Below the pieces are notes generated by a model, which was given only the letters and a program-made list of their open reading frames with translations, was not told where the DNA came from and searched no databases. A stretch of DNA of 14,405 bases, taken from NCBI GenBank assembly GCA_902459845.2, contig CABPSV020000016.1, positions 8,249-22,653 on the forward strand. Reading direction: 5' to 3'. Made by a program: the position numbers and the translations under genes. This document shows positions 9,401-14,405 of this stretch, piece by piece. The stretch is from Hepatocystis sp. ex Piliocolobus tephrosceles (Eukaryota; Apicomplexa; Aconoidasida; Haemosporida; Plasmodiidae). Position 1 is the first letter of the stretch, and each line of letters starts with the position of its first letter.

Positions 9401-9527
9401 TGAAAATGAAAAAAACCAAATTACAGAAAATAAAGATGAGGATAATCAACTGACAAAAGATAAAAATGAATTACCTGGATGGCTTAATCAATTTAGTTCA
9501 TTAGCAGCTTATCTTAGTAAAAAATAG
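5402..9527 (+). CDS. RRM- and SPOC-domain protein, Spen-like, four exons, about 1130 aa
   Basis: Exons reconstructed as 5402-5687, 6165-6367, 6491-7303 and 7437-9527. All introns are GT-AG and the phases match: codon 96 is split 1+2, and the other two junctions fall between codons. Exon 1 plus exon 2 make one RRM at residues 29-106: RVLCVKNI as RNP2, AIYANVLF as RNP1, and NGKFLKGRALRIDFK completed exactly across the first junction. Residues 164-434 (exon 3) are low-complexity Asn/Asp/Arg/Tyr repeats. Exon 4 begins with a helical, non-repetitive stretch (435 to about 530), then Asn-rich linker, a conserved-looking block (653-722), and a SPOC domain at about 755-898. The SPOC domain shows the ETIWIGTLEMRNK opening, the basic GHRRRLKELPPGEQ segment and the late IDHVFIGVVYYN strand. 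An FNNN repeat, an (A/T)MTQQ repeat (1023-1077) and a short hydrophobic end follow. Spen proteins (SHARP, RBM15, plant FPA) usually carry several RRMs; their SPOC domain binds phosphoserine peptides such as the RNA polymerase II CTD and guides silencing, splicing or polyadenylation. A nuclear RNA-regulatory role is inferred. Confidence 0.85.
5725..5966. repeat. Intronic 10-bp/20-bp minisatellite (TGTTTTGCTC / TACCTTTTCC)
   Basis: The left part repeats tgttttgctc every 10 bp. Variants then appear in alternate units, so the right part becomes a 20-bp repeat of tgttttgctc plus taccttttcc, about six copies, with the 10-bp register kept throughout. The + strand has almost no A, which is striking in this genome. 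All three frames stay open here and give Cys/Phe/Leu-rich translations; I treat these as artefacts because the RRM continues in exon 2. Confidence 0.95.
6104..6151 (+). repeat. T48 polypyrimidine tract at the intron 1 acceptor
   Basis: Forty-eight uninterrupted T ending 13 bases before the acceptor AG at 6163-6164. It would serve as an extreme polypyrimidine tract for the 3' splice site. Confidence 0.85.
6368..6490 (+). other. Intron 2 of the RRM-SPOC gene (123 bp)
   Basis: Donor AGG|GTAATT after the basic TAKRSTRR end of exon 2; acceptor TTATATAG|GAGGAC. Phase 0 on both sides. It contains a (TA)n run, then a T tract of about 25 bases before the acceptor. Retention would give an early stop (TAA at 6374). 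Confidence 0.85.
6560..6825 (+). repeat. 15-bp codon-phased repeats coding Asn/Asp/Gly/Tyr/Arg runs
   Basis: Several families of 15-bp units follow each other within exon 3: tataataacgacggg (YNNDG, about 5), aataacgacagaaaa (NNDRK, 3) and aatagcgatagaaga (NSDRR, 4). All are multiples of three, so copy-number change keeps the reading frame. Related NNDRQ units recur at about 7060-7115. Confidence 0.9.
7304..7436 (+). other. Intron 3 of the RRM-SPOC gene (133 bp)
   Basis: Donor GAG|GTATTT, acceptor T17 then GTAG|CACTTA. Phase 0 on both sides; the joined protein reads GILE-HLNKRVRMNQ. It has a C-rich patch (cacaccccttctccctcccc, about 7340-7360) that is unusual for the region and may act as an additional pyrimidine signal. 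Confidence 0.85.
9018..9076 (+). repeat. 12-bp repeat coding FNNN
   Basis: About four copies of aataataatttt-type units code alternating Phe and Asn just after the SPOC domain. In-frame low complexity, typical of Plasmodium linkers. Confidence 0.9.
9201..9365 (+). repeat. 15-bp repeat coding (A/T)MTQQ, 11 copies
   Basis: Eleven consecutive 15-bp units of the type gcaatgacacaacaa. The first two code TITQQ, the third and sixth TMTQQ, the rest AMTQQ; the last five are identical. The protein segment is residues 1023-1077, Gln/Thr/Met-rich, between the SPOC domain and the C-terminal tail. Copy number should vary among isolates without frame loss. Confidence 0.95.
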
Positions 9528-9541
9528 TACCTAAACTAAAC

Positions 9542-9546
<5 letters not shown>

Positions 9547-9581
<35 letters not shown>

Positions 9582-9629
9582 AGAACAAGTTTCGATTTCC
9601 AATTAGGTTCTATTTTTTTTTTTTTTTTT
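9547..9629 (+). terminator. A-tract/T-tract hairpin in the 3' UTR of the RRM-SPOC gene
   Basis: An A33 run (9547-9579) is followed by tagaac (9581-9586), a 20-base loop, gttcta (9607-9612) and T17 (9613-9629). The two arms can pair over six bases, one mismatch and about 16 A-T pairs. It begins about 20 bases after the stop. It has the form of a stem-loop with a T tail, but Plasmodium RNA polymerase II does not use bacterial-type terminators, so a role in 3' end formation or stability is only inferred. Confidence 0.35.
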
Positions 9630-10195
9630 GGTTGTCCATTGAGTTTAACTCTCCTTCACACTTTTTATTGTTTATATAAATTACCCTCCTTGATATGTTT
9701 AACATTTTTTTTAGTATACCTTCCTTTTCTCTTTTATCATATTTTTTTTTTTTTTTTTTACTTTTTTTTTTTTTTAATTATTTATTAAAAAAAAAATACA
9801 AAGTAGTAAGGATAAGAAGAGGATCAAAAAAAAAAAAAAAAAAAAAAAAGAAAGAAAGAATTAGCATTAGGCAAAGGAGTGTGGTAATGATTTTTTTTTT
9901 TTTCTTTATATGGAATCACCAGGATATAAATTATAAATGTTTATTAAAAGATACGTTTTTTTGGAAAAAAACGTATAAACATTATACGTGATTGAATATT
10001 TCATTTTATACATATATGCACACACTCAAAGTTTAATGTCAATTTAACAGGTTAAATATTTCGGTTTCGGATATGTATTTATCAACAATAAAAAAAAAAA
10101 ACGGAAAAAAACGAAAAAAGCAAAAAAAGAAACGTTCCCCTTCATTATTTGTATATATTTCTGCATGTGTGTTTGAGTAAGTGTTAACTAAAACG

Positions 10196-10222
10196 AAACA
10201 AACAACTTGTGTTGGTTTGTTT
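10196..10222. other. Small inverted repeat with 4-base loop
   Basis: aaacaaacaac (10196-10206), loop ttgt, then gttggtttgttt (10211-10222): an 11-bp stem with a single bulged G. It lies in the convergent intergenic region. Its composition includes G-C pairs, unlike the simple A/T palindromes around it. No function assigned. Confidence 0.5.
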
Positions 10223-10507
10223 GTCTTAATATGTAATGTGCGTGTATAAAATAGAGTACTATATTTTATTTTTATTTTATTATTTTTTTTTTTCCAAACC
10301 TATGACTACTTTATATAAGCTTTAACCTGTTTTAACTATACTTATTCTTTTATTTTTTTTAATTTTTCAAGCATACTTTTTTATAAAATACATTTAAACA
10401 AAACTGCATGGTTTTTTTTTTTAATGATAAAACTTATTTAAGTAAAGGCCTTATATGGCTTATATATATTTTTTTTTTTTTTTTTTTTTTGTTTGCTATA
10501 GAAGTTG

Positions 10508-10597
10508 CTATTACGCAACTTACTATTATGTAACCTTCTATTATGCAACTTACTATTATGTAACCTTCTATTATGCAACTTACTATTATGTAACCTT
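10508..10597. repeat. 30-bp repeat made of two diverged 15-bp halves, three copies
   Basis: The halves ctattatgcaactta and ctattatgtaacctt alternate three times; the first copy has one change (acgc for atgc). Non-coding, between convergent genes. A 10-bp aatgtataa-type repeat follows at about 10628-10660. Confidence 0.9.
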
Positions 10598-10715
10598 CTA
10601 TTATATATATTATAAAATTAAATATACAAATGTATAAATGTATAAATGTATAAATGTAGAGGCAATAAATTGACAAATACCTTTACTTTATTATTTTATA
10701 CATGCATAACAATTC

Positions 10716-10777
10716 TTCGTATTGTAATTCCTTTTATTGCAATTCCTTTTATTGTAATTCTTTTTATTGTAATTATT
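10716..10777. repeat. 15-bp ttattgtaattcctt repeat, about four copies
   Basis: Four imperfect copies (attcgtattgtaattcc, attgcaattcc, attgtaattct, attgtaattat) with period 15 in non-coding DNA. Confidence 0.8.
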
Positions 10778-11183
10778 TTTTATTAAAACAAGAACAAAAA
10801 AAAAAAAAAAAAAATTAAAGAAATAATGTAAATGTGTTAATGTTTATTAAAAGCATGAAAATTATAATGAACGAGTACAAGAGAAAAAACTATTTCAAAT
10901 GGTTAAAGTGTTAGTTTGTTACCCATTCATAAAATGTGCAAGTATATCAAAAAATAACAATCAGATATGCATAAAACTCGCACAAATATATGTATAAATC
11001 ACTTAGCTCAAAATATGGTATCATAGTTATATAAGTTTTACATTGAAAAGTAACCAGATATGGTATGTTCCCCCTTCACATATGTGTATATATATATAAA
11101 TATATTATATGTATATACATGGTTTTGCGTTAATACTTTATCAAACAAAAAAACATTAATAACTACTAACATAACAGCTTTAT

Positions 11184-11187
<4 letters not shown>

Positions 11188-11241
<54 letters not shown>
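11188..11241. repeat. A54 tract
   Basis: Fifty-four uninterrupted A, the longest homopolymer in the window, followed by a short (CA)n stretch. On the minus strand it is a T54 tract about 245 bases past the stop of the SERBP1-like gene. Confidence 0.9.
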
Positions 11242-11242
<1 letters not shown>

Positions 11243-11324
11243 ACACACATATATATACATACACATGCACAAACATATACATATACATATGTGTATATTT
11301 TTTTCTTTTCAAAAATATTGCTTT

Positions 11325-11360
<36 letters not shown>

Positions 11361-11417
11361 CTTAAACATACACGTACACATGGGTATGTAATATATGTAC
11401 ACATATAAAAAGGCAAA

Positions 11418-11460
<43 letters not shown>

Positions 11461-11484
11461 CAAAAAAAAAATAATTTATTTATG

Positions 11485-12405
11485 TTATTTAGCACTTAAA
11501 GATGGAAATGCTCGTGTGTCATTTATATTGGGTGGGTCTCTTTTTCTAAGTAAATTTTCATCAATTTGTATTTTATGGTTGCCAAATCTTTTATTACTAG
11601 GTTTTCTTTGATATTCTTTTTTGTAACCTTTATAATTTCTTCTAAATCCTGGTATTCGATCAACCTTCACTCCTTCATCAACAATATATTGATATACATT
11701 AACGGCTTTTCTTTTAGGTTGATCTGTTTTAACTTCTTCATCATTTGTATCATTACGTTTACTACTAAAATTTGGTTTCGTAGTATAATTAGGTTTACTA
11801 TTTGCATTTGGTTTATTAGTTGAGCTCGTTTTATTACTCAAATTTATTTTATTATTCGAATTTAATTTATTAGACAAATTTAATTTATTATTTGAATTTA
11901 ATTTAGTACTTAAATTTTGTTTACTATTCGAATTTAGTGTAGTAGTCGAGTGATTTTTATCATTTGAAGTTTGTTTATTGTTTTTTTCATTATTTACTGT
12001 ACTATCGTTAAGAAATTTTTTTTTTCTTTCTTCTAATTCTAATTGTCTCTTAGCTTTTAATTTCATTTCTTGCTGTTTCTTATACAATTCGAAATCAATT
12101 GAAATTGGCTCGTGATTGCTCACTGTGATCATTTGAGCCTCATAATTGCGATGTTTAATATCAGGGTAATGATCTTTTTTCATATAATCGTATTTTCCGC
12201 TATAACTATTATATTCATTGTACTTTTTCTAAAAGGATACATAAAAAAAAAAAAATAATAATAATAATAATAATAATAATAAACAAATGATAACACTAGT
12301 GACCATAATAACAGTGACAAATATAAAAACAGTAACAGTAGTAGTAACAACTACGTAGCAAAAACAGTAACAGCTACGTATAGCAAAACACATTGTGCAA
12401 ATTTT

Positions 12406-12456
<51 letters not shown>

Positions 12457-13615
12457 TTTTTACTTCTTTATAGTCATATTTATTATAAGTATACATCTTA
12501 TTATAGGCTCTTCTTTCAATACCCATATTATACTCGTAATTTCTTAAACCTCTATAATAATTACCACCTGCTCTTCTTCTAGGATATTTACTTCTCATAT
12601 TATTACTTCTTAAACGATAATTATCTCTGTAACCCCATTTGTAACTATTATCATATAAATCATTCATCGGGGGAACTGAAAATTTATTATATCTATCATG
12701 ATAAGGAGGATATAACCTCTTTGAATTATAATCTTTAAACATTGAAGAGTGATAATCTAATCTATAATCTGCTTTTTCATCTGATCTATAATCTGATCTA
12801 TAATCTAATTTGTAATCTAATTTGTAACCTGATTTGTCATCTAATTCGTCATATAATTCTTCATATGATTTTTCATATGATTTTTCATATGATTTTTCAT
12901 ATGATTTGTCATCATCTGTTTTGTTTATTGTAATAAAGTAACAAAAAATTATATATATATATATGTATACGTGTAGATATATGTATACGTGCAGATATAT
13001 GTATATGTACATATAACATGTTTTCATTGGTTTAAAAAATTGTACAAATGCATAATACTTTATTAAAAACACATAACAACTAAATACTTGTAAAATTTTT
13101 ATAATTTGCTTTAAAACAAAACAAAAAAAAATTATTAATTTATTTACTCATAGGATATCACACATATGTATTACATACATATATATATATATATACATAT
13201 AGATATAGACACAAGAACAACAATAAAATGGTAGTATTTATAAAATGGGAGAGCGGAAACAAAAAAGTATAAGACATTTCTTTTTAAAAGTATATACACA
13301 TATTTACATGCATATACAAACACATTTACATTCACATGCATATATAAACATATTTACACGTATATATATAAGCTTGCACATTTTGAAGCATCAAAAAAAA
13401 AAAACAATAAATGTTTATTTGATTGCTTGTTCGTTTGTTTTTTTCACATTACCTTCTCTCTTAAAGTTTGTCTCGTCCTTCGACTCTTTATTTATTTCAG
13501 TTTCTCTTGGTTCTTTTATACTTTTATTTTCAGCTGCTTCATCTTCTGAATCACCACTATCAAAAACTGAGTATTTGTTTGTTATGTGAACATTATATTT
13601 TAATTTGGCTGCCAT
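11485..13615 (-). CDS. SERBP1/HABP4/Stm1-like ribosome- and mRNA-binding protein, three exons, about 452 aa
   Basis: Minus-strand exons: 13615-13453, 12915-12464 and 12228-11485. All introns are GT-AG. The first junction splits codon 55 (g|at, Asp); the second falls between codons. The ATG at 13615 is preceded by an A-rich leader. Exon 1 is short and acidic (KYSVFDSGDSEDEAAENKS, about 14-32), like the N-termini of this family. Exon 2 has four KSYE repeats (58-73), a DY-rich acidic/basic stretch, and an Arg/Gly/Tyr-rich part with PRRRAGGNYYRGLRNYEYN (167-185), resembling a reduced RGG box. Exon 3 has EPISIDFELYKKQQ (245-258), matching the central LSLQDYLNQQ-type motif of Stm1 and its relatives. 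A charged helix, an S/N/K low-complexity block (about 281-378), a basic conserved end (381-452) and the terminal NDTRAFPSLSAK follow; the terminus matches SERBP1 and Stm1 ends in a (F/L)P(A/S)L(A) motif. Family members clamp idle 80S ribosomes and bind mRNA in the cytoplasm. That assignment rests on short motifs, so it is moderate. Confidence 0.7.
12229..12463 (-). other. Intron 2 of the SERBP1-like gene (235 bp)
   Basis: Read on the minus strand: donor AAAGAA|GTAAAA, acceptor TATCCTTTTAG|AAAAAG. Both phase 0; the join reads YDYKE-KKYNEYNSYSG. The donor runs straight into a roughly 50-base A-rich tract (12410-12461), which would give a false poly-Lys tail if the intron were read through. An (AAT)n run at 12254-12283 (plus strand) lies near the acceptor side. 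Confidence 0.8.
12857..12904 (-). repeat. 12-bp repeat coding KSYE, four copies
   Basis: On the + strand tcatatgatttt repeats four times; on the coding strand it gives Lys-Ser-Tyr-Glu at residues 58-73, straight after the exon 1/exon 2 junction. Related degenerate KLDY/RSDY units (12 bp) follow at about 12770-12833. Confidence 0.9.
12916..13452 (-). other. Intron 1 of the SERBP1-like gene (537 bp)
   Basis: Minus strand: donor GAGAAG|GTAATG, acceptor AAAACAG|ATGATG. The split codon becomes Asp, giving FKRE-DDDKSYE. The intron contains (TA)n and repeated atgtatacgtg-like sequence near 12964-13010. The ATG formed at the acceptor is not in the coding frame. Confidence 0.85.
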
Positions 13616-14327
13616 TTTTTATTATACACAACTCTTTATTTTCATAAGAAAAAAAAAAAAAAAAAAACTCATATATATACATATATATATGTTAATCAAA
13701 ACACATACATATATATGTAGCATGTATGTGTGTTTGTATAAACGTATATGCAATTTAAAAAAAAAAAAAAAAAAAAAACACTAAATAAAAGCGCTTACGT
13801 ATATCTATATGCTTTATATATATAAATATTTGTAAACTGTTTGTTTTATTACTGTTTACCTATTTTTTAAATAATTAACTTTTTTTTTTTTTTTTTTCTT
13901 TAATTTAGCATGATTTTCTTTTTACTGATTCGTATAAAAAAAAATCTTTTTTTGTTTTTTATTTGTTATTCTATTTTTTTTTTTTTTTTTCTTTGATCAA
14001 CTATTATTTCATAAAAGTAAGAAAAGAAAAAAAAAAAAAAATTATATGAAAATTAACACATTAATACTGAAATATATATATATTTTTTTTATTATTAATT
14101 TGATTTTATTTCATTTTATTATTATTAATTTTTTTTTTTTTTAATAAGATGTATTGGCTTTAAAAAAAAAAATGGATATTGGTTTAAGTGAATTTTATAT
14201 TTGTACGAACATATAATTTAACGTTTTACGCATTACATAGACTCCTACACATATATGCATCAAATTATAGCATGTGGTGATATATATATTTTATATGCTC
14301 AATAACATTTATATATATATGTATATA

Positions 14328-14405
<78 letters not shown>
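13616..14405. other. 5' flank of the SERBP1-like gene; no gene recognised
   Basis: About 790 bases upstream of the minus-strand ATG. It holds A and T tracts (about 13649-13667, 13757-13778, 13881-13897, 13975-13990), no protein-like open frame and no RNA gene. It should include the leader and promoter of the SERBP1-like gene. A 14-codon + strand frame at 14172-14216 is too short to call. Confidence 0.6.
14310..14405. repeat. (TA)n microsatellite running off the right edge
   Basis: Almost continuous TA dinucleotides with one G and one C interruption, uninterrupted from about 14346 to the last base. The array continues outside the window. Confidence 0.95.

Larger units (their letters stand above)
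9528..11484. other. Convergent intergenic region between the RRM-SPOC and SERBP1-like genes
   Basis: About 2 kb that should hold both 3' UTRs. I see no supportable gene: the open frame at 9695-9991 is built on T and A tracts with K/F runs, and the frames at 10434-10676 are repeat translations. It contains an A33 tract, two hairpin-capable sequences, a 30-bp repeat, short 10-bp and 15-bp repeats, an A54 tract and (TA)n runs near 11330 and 11427. No tRNA-like cloverleaf is visible. Confidence 0.7.

Noticed and set aside
9695..9991. 98-codon + strand frame between the convergent genes
   Set aside because: Built from T and A homopolymers (poly-Phe and poly-Lys); no recognisable motif.
11417..11611. 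+ strand frame of 64 codons and overlapping 11566-11823 frame
   Set aside because: Antisense to the conserved C-terminal exon of the SERBP1-like gene.
12374..12463. Poly-lysine C-terminus of a separate 232-codon protein (12374-13072)
   Set aside because: The lysines come from reading through the donor of intron 2. The upstream MFLIKYYAFVQF part is intron 1 sequence. The exon between them joins in phase on both sides.
14172..14216. Start of a divergent gene (14-codon frame MDIGLSEFYICTNI)
   Set aside because: Possible first exon, but the only candidate donor (GTACGA) is weak and the window ends in (TA)n before any second exon could be seen.

Overview
The window looks like nuclear DNA of a malaria parasite (Plasmodium, Apicomplexa). 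It is extremely AT-rich. The genes have short introns with GT-AG borders and long T tracts before the acceptor. The proteins carry large Asn/Lys/Asp-rich low-complexity insertions. The intergenic DNA is full of (TA)n, homopolymers of 30-54 bases and short minisatellites. I cannot fix the species from sequence alone. No bacterial-type operon, mobile element, CRISPR array, rRNA or tRNA is visible.

Three protein genes can be supported. (1) 346-804 (+), single exon, is a C1D/Rrp47(Lrp1)-family cofactor of the nuclear RNA exosome. (2) 5402-9527 (+) has four exons reconstructed from matching phases and encodes about 1130 aa: one N-terminal RRM, a very long low-complexity linker, a SPOC domain and a glutamine-rich repeat tail, i.e. 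a Spen-like domain plan with a single RRM. (3) 11485-13615 (-) has three exons and encodes about 452 aa. It resembles the SERBP1/HABP4/Stm1 family of ribosome- and mRNA-binding proteins, with an acidic N-terminus, an Arg/Gly/Tyr-rich middle, a Stm1-like central motif and an AFPSLSAK end. All three would act in RNA metabolism (exosome RNA processing, RNA/CTD-linked regulation, ribosome/mRNA binding), but nothing shows that they are co-regulated.

Layout: a 13-bp minisatellite (1-235) and an A tract lead into the C1D gene, whose stop codon abuts a 16/17-bp repeat array (794-924). A gene-poor stretch of about 4.5 kb follows (925-5401), ending in a 48-T tract and an A-rich, probably transcribed leader. 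The RRM-SPOC gene comes next. Its first intron holds a 10/20-bp almost A-free minisatellite. Genes 2 and 3 converge across about 2 kb (9528-11484) that holds two hairpin-capable sequences and several small tandem arrays. The right edge (13616-14405) is the 5' side of gene 3 and ends in a long (TA)n run that leaves the window.

The observations most worth following are the RRM-SPOC protein with an RRM lacking key RNA-contact aromatics, its skippable symmetric low-complexity exon, the SERBP1/Stm1-like candidate ribosome factor, and the slippage-prone A17 tract at the C1D stop. I do not see a clear new multi-gene system.
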